A stretch of DNA of 64,000 nucleotides from positions 496,001 to 560,000 of the forward strand of contig NZ_JAMZEA010000005.1 of NCBI RefSeq assembly GCF_024172125.1, given 5' to 3'. Numbering within the stretch: position 1 is the stretch's first letter; each line of letters starts with the position of its first letter. Position numbers and translations under genes: made by a program. Positions 25,574-32,673 of this stretch are shown here, in pieces. Source of the DNA: Actinomadura rupiterrae (GTDB taxonomy: Bacteria; Actinomycetota; Actinomycetes; Streptosporangiales; Streptosporangiaceae). Under the pieces are notes generated by a model. That model worked only from the letters and a program-made list of their open reading frames with translations, did not search any database and was not told the origin of the DNA.

Positions 25574-26337
25574 TAGTCCTCCAGTTCGCCGACGCGGGCG
25601 GCGGCCGGGTCGAGGACACGGGCGAGGAAGGTGCGGGTGCGGGCGTGCTCCGGGCTCGCGATCACGCGGGCCGGCGGGCCCTGCTCGACCACGGCGCCCT
25701 CGTCCATGAACACCACCCGGTCGGCGACCTCGCGGGCGAAGCTCATCTCGTGCGTGACCACGACCATGGTCATGCCCTCGTCCGCGAGCGACCGCATCAC
25801 GCCGAGGACGTCCCCGACGAGCTCGGGGTCCAGCGCGGACGTCGGCTCGTCGAACAGCATGACGCTCGGGTCCATCGCGAGGGCGCGGGCGATCGCGACG
25901 CGCTGCTGCTGCCCGCCCGACAGCTTCTCGGGGTAGGCGTCCACCTTGTCGGCCAGGCCGACCCGCTCCAGGTTGGCGCGGGCGACCCGCTCCGCCTCGG
26001 CCTTGTCGCGCTTGAGCACCTTGCGCTGCGCGACCATGACGTTCCCGAGGACGGTCAGGTGCGGGAACAGGTTGAACGACTGGAACACCATCCCGATCCG
26101 GCGGCGGGCGGCGTCGATGTCCACGTCCGGGTCGGTCAGCTCCACGCCGTCCACCGCGATCCTCCCGGCGGTCGGCTGCTCCAGCAGGTTCACGCAGCGC
26201 AGCAGGGTGGACTTGCCCGAGCCGGACGGCCCGATCACGCACACCACCTCGCCGGACTCGATGTCCAGGTCGATCCCGCGCAGCACCTCCAGCGTCCCGA
26301 AGGTCTTCCGGAGTCCCTTGACCTCGATCGCGCTCAT
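25573..26337 (-). CDS. Polar amino acid (glutamate-type) ABC transporter ATP-binding protein
   Basis: A 254-aa ATPase of the GlnQ/GluA class. Walker A is GPSGSGKST, the signature is [15 protein letters not shown] and Walker B is [14 protein letters not shown]; the switch His is in [11 protein letters not shown]. It powers the permease and binding proteins encoded upstream. The stop codon TAG coincides with the target site of the adjacent IS5-family element, so the reading frame is intact up to ..VGELED. The ATG overlaps the stop of a 37-codon mini-ORF (ATGA). Confidence 0.93.
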   Translation of the reverse strand: MSAIEVKGLRKTFGTLEVLRGIDLDIESGEVVCVIGPSGSGKSTLLRCVNLLEQPTAGRIAVDGVELTDPDVDIDAARRRIGMVFQSFNLFPHLTVLGNVMVAQRKVLKRDKAEAERVARANLERVGLADKVDAYPEKLSGGQQQRVAIARALAMDPSVMLFDEPTSALDPELVGDVLGVMRSLADEGMTMVVVTHEMSFAREVADRVVFMDEGAVVEQGPPARVIASPEHARTRTFLARVLDPAAARVGELED

Positions 26338-26447
26338 CGCCGCCCCCGCCTTCCGGCCGCCGTGCCTCGCGCCGCCGTGCCTCCGGCCGCGCTCGCTGCC
26401 GTGCCTCCGGCCGCCGGGCCGCGTGCCGTGCTTTCGGTCGCGTTCAT
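26334..26447 (-). other. 37-codon low-complexity mini-ORF coupling permease and ATPase genes
   Basis: An ATG overlaps the permease stop (ATGA at 26444-26447) and the stop overlaps the ATPase start (ATGA at 26334-26337). The peptide, [20 protein letters not shown] and on, is Gly/Ala/Thr/Arg-rich and mirrors a DNA repeat of GGCCGCCGTGCCTC-type units. It may serve only to carry ribosomes from one gene to the next across a repeat expansion; a functional peptide is unlikely. Confidence 0.5.
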
Positions 26448-27274
26448 CGGCGGCCTCGCTTCTGGCGCTCCTCCAGCCGCCGGGCGAGGTAGCCCAGCGG
26501 GATCGTGATCAGCAGGTAGCAGATGCCCGCCACCACGATCGGCGTGGTGTTGCCCTGCTGGCTGGCCAGGTCGCGCCCGAACTTGGTCAGCTCGCGCTGG
26601 GTCAGCGACACGCCGATGAACAGCGCCAGCGAGGAGTCCTTGAACAGCAGCACCAGCTCGTTGGTCAGCGGCGGGATGACCACCCGGAACGCCTGCGGGA
26701 CGACGATCGTCCGCATCGCCCGGGACTGCGACATGCCGAGCGAGCGGGCCGCCTCGGTCTGGCCGCGCGGCACCGCCTCGATGCCCGCGCGGATGGTCTC
26801 GGCCATGTACGCGGCCGACACCAGGCCGAGCGCCACGGCGGCCTGCCCGTACACGCCGCCGGGCAGGTTGCTGCCGGGGAACGCGAGCGGGATGCCGGTG
26901 CCCACGAAGATGAAGATCAGCAGTGCCGGGACACCGCGGAAGACCTCGATGTAGGCCATCGCGAACCACCGGTACGGCAGCACCGACGACAGCCGCATCA
27001 GCGCCAGCAGCAGGCCGCCGGCCAGGCCGAGCGCGAACCCGGTGACCGTGTAGAGCACCGTGTTGCGCAGCCCGACGGTGATGATGTCGGGGAACAGGCC
27101 CTTGGCGACCGACCAGTTGAAGAAGTTCTCGTGCAGCGACCGCCAGTCGGCGAGGGCGACGAGCAGCACGACGGCGATCACGAAGATCCCGTACTCGCCG
27201 CCCAGGACCAGCCGCCGGCGCTGCCTTCGGGTCATCCCCCCGCGCCGCGCGGCGGTCCCGGAACCCGCCGCCAC
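26444..27274 (-). CDS. Polar amino acid ABC transporter permease
   Basis: A 276-aa HisM/GlnP-type permease. After a basic N-terminus come five or six membrane segments (first about residues 28-46). The ATPase-contact EAA loop is [20 protein letters not shown], and [20 protein letters not shown] and [17 protein letters not shown] are also characteristic. Only one permease gene is present, whereas the Corynebacterium gluABCD system has two, so a homodimer is likely. The start is a GTG one base after the binding-protein stop; ATG at 27235 is an alternative. Confidence 0.9.
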   Translation of the reverse strand: MAAGSGTAARRGGMTRRQRRRLVLGGEYGIFVIAVVLLVALADWRSLHENFFNWSVAKGLFPDIITVGLRNTVLYTVTGFALGLAGGLLLALMRLSSVLPYRWFAMAYIEVFRGVPALLIFIFVGTGIPLAFPGSNLPGGVYGQAAVALGLVSAAYMAETIRAGIEAVPRGQTEAARSLGMSQSRAMRTIVVPQAFRVVIPPLTNELVLLFKDSSLALFIGVSLTQRELTKFGRDLASQQGNTTPIVVAGICYLLITIPLGYLARRLEERQKRGRR

Positions 27275-27275
27275 G

Positions 27276-28085
27276 TCAGTGCCCCTCGGGCATCGGACCG
27301 ATCCACTTCTCGTAGATGGCCTTGTAGGAGCCGTCCGAGCGGGACTGGGCGATGACGCTGTCGATGACGTCCTTCAGGCCGTTGTTCTTGCCCTTGCGGA
27401 CCGCGAAGCCGTACTGCTCGCCGGTGTTGTAGTTGCCGGCGACGGCGTAGGCGGCGTTCGCCGGGTCCTTCAGCCAGCCCTGGACGACCGGGTAGTCCTC
27501 GACGATGACGTCCACCTTGCCGGTGCGCAGGCCGTTCAGCAGCGCCGCCGAGTCGTCGAACGAGACCGAGTCGATCTTGGCGCCGTGCACGAAGTCCTCG
27601 CCCGTGGTGGACGCCTGGGTGCCGACCTTCGCCTTCTTCAGGTCGGCCACGGCCGGGAAGGAGGCGCCCTTCTTCGACATCGCGGCCTGGGTGGCCTCGA
27701 AGTAGGGCTTGGTGAAGTCGATGAACTTCGCGCGCTCGGGCTTGATCGTCATGCCCGCCGCGGCGACGTCGCACTTCCCGGCGTTCAGGGCCGCGCCGGT
27801 CTTGATGGTCTCGAACGGCGTGTCCACGACCTTCTGGGTCACGCCGAGCTTCTTGGCGACCAGGTCCATCAGGTCCACGTCGAAACCGACGACCTTGCCG
27901 CCCTTCTCGAACTGGAACGGCGGGTAGGGCAGGTGCGTGCAGGTCGTGAGCTGGCCCTTCGTGACCAGTTTGGCGCCCTGCACGGTCACGCCCTTGTCGC
28001 TGCCGCCGCACGCGGACAGGGTGGTGAGCGCCAGCGCCGCGGCCGCCGCCGCCAGCGCGCTGAGCCGCGGAATGCGTGTGGACAC
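27276..28085 (-). CDS. Glutamate-type ABC transporter substrate-binding lipoprotein
   Basis: A 269-aa extracytoplasmic solute-binding protein of family 3. The signal peptide ends in the lipobox LSAC (Cys26). The ligand-pocket pattern is PYPPFQFEKGGKVVGFDVDL, then AGMTIKPERAKFIDFTKPYF and the hinge region DVIVEDYPVV. The final YEKWIGPMPEGH closes the domain. It is the first gene of the transport operon: binding protein, permease, mini-ORF, ATPase. Glutamate as substrate is inferred from resemblance to GluB-like proteins; other polar amino acids are possible. Confidence 0.9.
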   Translation of the reverse strand: MSTRIPRLSALAAAAAALALTTLSACGGSDKGVTVQGAKLVTKGQLTTCTHLPYPPFQFEKGGKVVGFDVDLMDLVAKKLGVTQKVVDTPFETIKTGAALNAGKCDVAAAGMTIKPERAKFIDFTKPYFEATQAAMSKKGASFPAVADLKKAKVGTQASTTGEDFVHGAKIDSVSFDDSAALLNGLRTGKVDVIVEDYPVVQGWLKDPANAAYAVAGNYNTGEQYGFAVRKGKNNGLKDVIDSVIAQSRSDGSYKAIYEKWIGPMPEGH

Positions 28086-28179
28086 GTGATCCTCCAGGGG
28101 GTTTCGTGATGCACGTGGAGACGATTTCTACCACGCCCGGAACTGGACGAACCCCCACAACCAGCTTAGGTCGCGGCCG

Positions 28180-28989
28180 TCAGCGGACGGCGGGCAGGGG
28201 CCCGATCCACTTCTGGTAAAGGCGCTGGTAGGAGCCGTCCGCCCGGGCCTGGCCGAGGGTCGCGTCGACGAACCGCAGGAGCGCCGGGGCGGTGTCTTTA
28301 CTGATCATGAACCCGTACTGCTCGCCGGTGCCGAAACGCCCGCGCGCGGTGAACGCGGCGTTGGCCGGGTCGCGGAGCCAGCGCAGGACGACCGGGTGGT
28401 CCTCGACCACGACGTCCACCTGGTGGGTCCGCAGGCCGTTGAGCAGGGCCTCGGGGGTCTTGAACGAGACCGTGTCGAGGTCGGCGTCGCGGAGGTACCG
28501 CTCGCCCTGGGTGAGCGCCTGCGTCCCGACCCGAAGGTGCGCCGACTTGAGGGCGTCCGGGCTGGTCAGGGCCGGTCCCTTGCGTCCGACGACGGTCTGG
28601 TAGACATCGAAGTACGGCTTGGACAGGCCCACGTCCGAGGCGCGCGACGGCGTGATCGGCACGGCCGCCGCGATGACGTCGCAGCGGCTCGCGCTGAGCG
28701 CCGAGCCGGACCGGAGCGGGTCGAACGCCGTCTGCCGGACGCTCACCGGGACGCCGAGCCGCTTGCCGACCAGGCCCATCAGGTCCATGTCGAACCCGAC
28801 GAAGCGGCCGTTCCGGCGCTCCTCGAACGGCGGGTTCGGGACGTGCGTGCAGACCGTCAGCCGCGAGCGGTCGACCAGCGCGACCCCCTTCACCTCGCCC
28901 TCGCGCGTGCCGCATCCGGCGGCGGCGAGGGACGCCGCCAGCACGACGGCGGCTGCCTGCGAGAGGCGGGCAAGGGAACGTCCGGACAC
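28180..28989 (-). CDS. Second paralogous substrate-binding lipoprotein
   Basis: A 269-aa paralogue of the downstream binding protein, same length. The lipobox is AAGC and the pattern is NPPFEERRNGRFVGFDMDLM, then ITPSRASDVGLSKPYFD, VDVVVEDHPVVLRWLRDPAN and YQKWIGPLPAVR. It keeps the family-3 fold but differs in pocket residues: the AGMTIKPER segment of the neighbour is AAVPITPSR here, so it may bind a different amino acid and share the same permease. It is 94 bp upstream of the transport operon in the same direction, probably with its own promoter. Confidence 0.88.
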   Translation of the reverse strand: MSGRSLARLSQAAAVVLAASLAAAGCGTREGEVKGVALVDRSRLTVCTHVPNPPFEERRNGRFVGFDMDLMGLVGKRLGVPVSVRQTAFDPLRSGSALSASRCDVIAAAVPITPSRASDVGLSKPYFDVYQTVVGRKGPALTSPDALKSAHLRVGTQALTQGERYLRDADLDTVSFKTPEALLNGLRTHQVDVVVEDHPVVLRWLRDPANAAFTARGRFGTGEQYGFMISKDTAPALLRFVDATLGQARADGSYQRLYQKWIGPLPAVR

Positions 28990-29132
28990 GCTCTGCTCCT
29001 TGTGCGCAGGGGATCTCGAACGACTATCCCACGCCCCCGGAGCCTCCCACGCCCCGCGCTCGCGCGGCGCGTCCGGCGGGGGCGCCGCCGTTTTCCGAAA
29101 ATTGACGTGGCGGTCGTCCGGGCGCGGCGACG

Positions 29133-30197
29133 GTGATCACTAGCGTGGGCCGGGTCGTGGACGTCTCACTGCTGCTCTCGCTGACCGACCGGGTGGCCTC
29201 GCTGGCCGCCCCGTCCGGCATGCATCCGGGCGCGTGGCCGCTGGGCGAGCGGCTGGCCGGCTGGACCCGCGCGCACGGCCTGGTGATCGGCGACCCGGAC
29301 ACCTCGCCGCTCGGCCGGGCCCGCTGCGACCGGCTCGCCGCGCGGCTGTTCCGGACCGCGCCGCTGGACCGCGTCGAGCTGTTCGGGCACTGGCTGACCT
29401 GGACGTTCGCGCTCGACGACCTCCTCGACCGGCCGCCGCTCGCGGCCAGCGCCACGGCCGTCTGCGAGCTGTACGACGACCTGCTGCGCGCGCTGCGGCG
29501 CGGTTCGGCCCGTCCCGGCGCGCGTCCGCTGGAGAGCACGCTGGTGGAGCTGTGGCGGCAGACCGCGCCGAGCATGAGCCCGGCCTGGCGGCGGCGGTTC
29601 CTGCTGCACCTGGAGGACCACCGGTCGGGCTGCGCCGAGGAGGCGGTGAACCGGCGCACGGGGACCGTCCCGCCGCCCGACCGGTACGCGGCGGCGCGCC
29701 GCCGCGCCTGCGGGCCGCACCTGTTCGACCTGGTGGAGCCGGTGCTCGGCGCCGAGCTGCCGGACCGCGTCCGGGCCGTCCCGGCGTGGACGGCCTTCAC
29801 CGAGGGCACCGCCGACCTGCTGGCCTGGTGCAACGACCTCGCGTCCTTCCGGCGCGAGCGGCAGGACGACGACGCGCACAACCTCGTCGCGGTGCTGATG
29901 CACACCTACGGCTTCGCCGACGCGCAGGCCGCGCACTGGACGGTGGACCGGATCGTGCACCGCGCCGCCGACGTGGCCGCCGCCGCCCGCGTCCTGCCGG
30001 ACGCCCTGGACCGGCTGGCGCTGCCCGAGGCGGAGCGCTCGGCCGCCGCCCGCGTCACCGCCGTCCTGCTGGACGCGCCGCGCGCGCACCTCGACTGGCT
30101 CGTCGAGTCCGGCCGCTACGACCTGTCCCGCCCGTCCGGCGACCAGGACGAGCGCCGCCCCCTCGGCCTCCTCGACGCCCTCGCCTCCCTCCGCTGA
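29133..30197 (+). CDS. Class I terpene synthase family protein
   Basis: A 354-aa alpha-helical protein. The Mg-binding aspartate motif is FALDDLLDRPP (about residue 92), and the second metal motif NDLASFRRERQDDDAHNLV (about residue 230) matches ND-x-x-S-x-x-x-E of bacterial terpene cyclases. WLTWTFALDD and MHTYGFADAQAAHW also fit the family. Bacterial enzymes of this kind cyclise geranyl or farnesyl diphosphate; the product cannot be predicted. No prenyltransferase, methyltransferase or P450 gene is next to it. GTG 29133 is the longest start; GTGs at 29145 and 29157 are possible. Confidence 0.82.
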   Translation: MITSVGRVVDVSLLLSLTDRVASLAAPSGMHPGAWPLGERLAGWTRAHGLVIGDPDTSPLGRARCDRLAARLFRTAPLDRVELFGHWLTWTFALDDLLDRPPLAASATAVCELYDDLLRALRRGSARPGARPLESTLVELWRQTAPSMSPAWRRRFLLHLEDHRSGCAEEAVNRRTGTVPPPDRYAAARRRACGPHLFDLVEPVLGAELPDRVRAVPAWTAFTEGTADLLAWCNDLASFRRERQDDDAHNLVAVLMHTYGFADAQAAHWTVDRIVHRAADVAAAARVLPDALDRLALPEAERSAAARVTAVLLDAPRAHLDWLVESGRYDLSRPSGDQDERRPLGLLDALASLR

Positions 30198-30231
30198 CCC
30201 CCGCGCGCGGCGCTGGTGCGGAGGGGGTCAG
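30194..30231. terminator. Hairpin shared by two convergent stop codons
   Basis: CTGACCCCC (30194-30202) pairs perfectly with GGGGGTCAG (30223-30231). Each arm contains the stop codon of one gene (TGA of the terpene synthase, TCA/TGA of the ArsR gene), a compact bidirectional terminator candidate. Confidence 0.6.
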
Positions 30232-31226
30232 TGGATGCGGGCCAGGGTGTCGCCGGCGGGGGTGCGGACGTAGACGACGCGGCGGCCCATGCGGTGGCCG
30301 GTGACCAGGTCGCAGGAGCGCAGGACGGCGAGGTGCTGGCTGACCGCGCCCGGCGTTACGCCGAGGCGGCGGGCCAGCTCGGTTGTGGACGACGGCGCGT
30401 CCAGCGCGTGCAGGACCTCGGCGCGGACGCGTCCGACCAGCGCCCCGAGCGCCCCCGAGCGGCGCGCCGGGCGCGTCTCCCAGACCGTCGCGACGCCCGA
30501 CACCGGGTAGCTCAGCATCGCCTGGTACGGCGGCGCGACGACCTGGACGCGCGGCCAGGTGAACACGCTCGGCACGAGCAGCAGGCCCTTGCCGTCCAGG
30601 CCGCCGTGGAAGTCCCACGGACGGCCGATGCGCAGCACGCCGTTGTCCCACGTGACCGTCTCGTGCAGGCCGACGAACACGCCCGCCGCGCCGTGCTCGG
30701 TGAGCGCGCGCGAGCGGCGCAGCACGTCACCCTCCAGCAGCTCCTGGATGCGGCCCCAGAAGGGCTGGATGGCCACGCGGTGGAAGAGGTCCATCTGCTC
30801 GGCGACGGTTTCGAGCGTGGCCTCCGGGTCGGCGCTCAGGCCGCGCTGCACCGGGGGCGCCGGTTCGCGCCTTCCCTGTGGCAGCAGCGGCGTGCCGCGG
30901 CTGCCCGACCACAGCAGCTCCTCGACGACGACCTCGCGCGGGGTGGCGAGGATCGTCTCCAGCTCGGCGGCGAAGTCCGGCAGCGGGGTGGACGGCGGCG
31001 GCGTGAGGAAGTCGGCGACGTAGCCGGTGGCGGGCACCAGGACGCGCAGCAGCCGCAGGTCGAGCCCTTCGAGCCGGGGCTGGACGGCGCGCAGCCACGG
31101 CAGGTGCAGGGCGCGGCGGGACGGGTCGGCGAGCACGCGCAGCGCCCCGACCGCCTCCCAGACCGGCGAGAACGCGAACCGGACGCGGGCCGCGTCGTCC
31201 GGGGTGAACACGAACTCGATCATCAT
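30228..31226 (-). CDS. ArsR-family regulator with DUF5937-type N-terminus
   Basis: A 332-aa regulator. The N-terminal 230 residues resemble DUF5937 (VWEAVGALRVLADPSRRALH, WDFHGGLDGKGLLLVPSVFTW), and the C-terminus is a winged helix: TELARRLGVTPGAVSQHLAV, then LRSCDLVTGHRMGRRVVYVR. This order (sensor-like domain first, ArsR HTH last) is common in actinobacteria. It is divergent from an MFS transporter with a TTTAG/CTAAA palindrome between them, so it probably represses that transporter. Effector unknown. Confidence 0.88.
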   Translation of the reverse strand: MMIEFVFTPDDAARVRFAFSPVWEAVGALRVLADPSRRALHLPWLRAVQPRLEGLDLRLLRVLVPATGYVADFLTPPPSTPLPDFAAELETILATPREVVVEELLWSGSRGTPLLPQGRREPAPPVQRGLSADPEATLETVAEQMDLFHRVAIQPFWGRIQELLEGDVLRRSRALTEHGAAGVFVGLHETVTWDNGVLRIGRPWDFHGGLDGKGLLLVPSVFTWPRVQVVAPPYQAMLSYPVSGVATVWETRPARRSGALGALVGRVRAEVLHALDAPSSTTELARRLGVTPGAVSQHLAVLRSCDLVTGHRMGRRVVYVRTPAGDTLARIH

Positions 31227-31237
31227 CCCCCCGATCC

Positions 31238-31253
31238 TTTAGCCCAGCCTAAA
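31238..31253. promoter_or_regulatory. Inverted repeat between the ArsR and MFS genes
   Basis: TTTAG-CCCAGC-CTAAA, followed by an AT-rich stretch, in the 66-bp divergent promoter region; a likely ArsR operator. Confidence 0.5.
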
Positions 31254-31292
31254 TGAATATCCGGGCGGGCCCGCGGGCCCGAGCATCGAGCC

Positions 31293-32585
31293 GTGACCAC
31301 GCTCGACGAATCCCTCGAAGACGCCCCCCTCGCCGCCGTCGGACAAGCCCCCCTCGCCGTCCCCCCGACCCGCCTGCCCGCCTTCCTCGCCAGCCGCATC
31401 GGCGGCCTGCCGCGCGCCTTCTGGCTGCTGTGGACGGGCAGCCTCGTCAACCGGCTCGGCACCATGGTCGAGCCGTTCCTCGGCCTCTACCTCACCACCG
31501 CGCGCGGCCTGTCGCTCGGGCAGGCGGGCGCCGTGATGGCCGTCCTCGGCGCGGGCTCGCTCGCCGGCCAGTTCCTCGGCGGCACGCTCGCCGACCGCGT
31601 CGGACGGCGCCGGACGCTGCTGCTGTCCACGCTCGGCACCGGCGTCGCGATGCTCGCGCTCGGCTACGCCCGCGGCCTGGTCCCCCTGATCGCGGCGGCC
31701 GGGCTGCTCGGCGTGCTGATGGACATGTACCGGCCGGCGTCGCAGGCGATGGTCGCCGACCTCGTCCCGGGGGCGGACCGGGCGCGCGCGTTCGGGCTCA
31801 ACTTCTGGGCGGTGAACCTCGGCTGGGCCGTCGCGATGGCCTCGGCCGGGGCGCTCGCCCACACCGGCTTCACCACCCTGTTCTGGATCGACGCCGCGAC
31901 CGCCGCGGCGTTCGGGACGCTGGTCTGGCGGGCCGTGCCGGAGACGCGTCCGAAGCGTCCGGCGGACGGGACCGCGGACGGGGGCCCGCGCGGCGGCTTC
32001 CTGGACGTGCTGCGCGACCGGGTCATGGTCGGCTTCACGCTCACCGTCGGCCTGTACGTGTTCGTCCTGATGCAGGTGATGACGACGATGCCGATGGCGA
32101 TGCGCGAGCACGGCCTCGGCGCGGGCACCTACGGCTGGGTCATCGCGCTCAACGGTGTGGTGATCATCACCGTCCAGCCGCTGGTGAACACGTGGCTGGC
32201 GCGGCGCGACCACGCGCTGGTGCTGGCCACCGGCATGGCGGTCGTCGCGGTCGGGATCGGCTTCACCGCGCTGGCGACCCGGCCGTGGCAGTACGCGGCC
32301 GCCGTCGTCGTGTGGTCGCTGGGCGAGATCGTGGGCGCGGCCGTCCTGCAGGCGATCGTGGCGGGCCTGGCCCCCGAGCACCTGCGCGGACGCTACAGCG
32401 GGCTGTACGGGCTGGCCTGGTCGGGCGGGTTCATGCTGGCGCCGCTCGGCGGCACGCAGCTGCTCGGGCTCGGCGGCTCGGCGCTGATGTGGCCGGTCTG
32501 CGGGGCGCTCGGGCTCGTCGCGGCGGGCGTCCAGCTGGCGCTCGGCCCGGCGATCCGGCGGCGGACCGCCGTGGAACGGTCCTGA
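31293..32585 (+). CDS. MFS transporter (12 TM, drug-efflux type)
   Basis: A 430-aa membrane transporter with twelve predicted helices. The loop 2-3 signature is GGTLADRVGRRRTLLLSTLG, then GLLGVLMDMYRPASQAMVAD and FGLNFWAVNLGWAVA. The central cytoplasmic loop is short and Arg/Asp-rich (RPKRPADGTADGGPRGG). It resembles MdtH/DHA1-type exporters. It starts at a GTG about 40 bp from the candidate ArsR operator and is presumably controlled by the divergent ArsR protein. Substrate unknown. Confidence 0.88.
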   Translation: MTTLDESLEDAPLAAVGQAPLAVPPTRLPAFLASRIGGLPRAFWLLWTGSLVNRLGTMVEPFLGLYLTTARGLSLGQAGAVMAVLGAGSLAGQFLGGTLADRVGRRRTLLLSTLGTGVAMLALGYARGLVPLIAAAGLLGVLMDMYRPASQAMVADLVPGADRARAFGLNFWAVNLGWAVAMASAGALAHTGFTTLFWIDAATAAAFGTLVWRAVPETRPKRPADGTADGGPRGGFLDVLRDRVMVGFTLTVGLYVFVLMQVMTTMPMAMREHGLGAGTYGWVIALNGVVIITVQPLVNTWLARRDHALVLATGMAVVAVGIGFTALATRPWQYAAAVVVWSLGEIVGAAVLQAIVAGLAPEHLRGRYSGLYGLAWSGGFMLAPLGGTQLLGLGGSALMWPVCGALGLVAAGVQLALGPAIRRRTAVERS

Positions 32586-32592
32586 CGGCTCC

Positions 32593-32629
32593 TTGACCGC
32601 GGGCCGGTGTTATCGTCATAGTGACGATA
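32593..32629 (+). promoter_or_regulatory. Promoter with a perfect palindrome upstream of nadE
   Basis: TATCGTCA-TAG-TGACGATA (32611-32629) is a perfect 8-bp inverted repeat. It overlaps a possible promoter, TTGACC (32593-32598), 18 bp, CATAGT (32617-32622). It lies 45 bp before nadE and just after the MFS stop. Repressor unknown. Confidence 0.6.
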
Positions 32630-32660
32630 CCCGGTCGGCGATCGGCCGGCGGCGACCTTC

Positions 32661-32666
32661 TAGGGT
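32661..32666 (+). promoter_or_regulatory. -10-like box directly before nadE
   Basis: TAGGGT, 7 bases, GTG at 32674, the leaderless layout also seen at other genes of this window. Confidence 0.4.
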
Positions 32667-32673
32667 GGATGAC

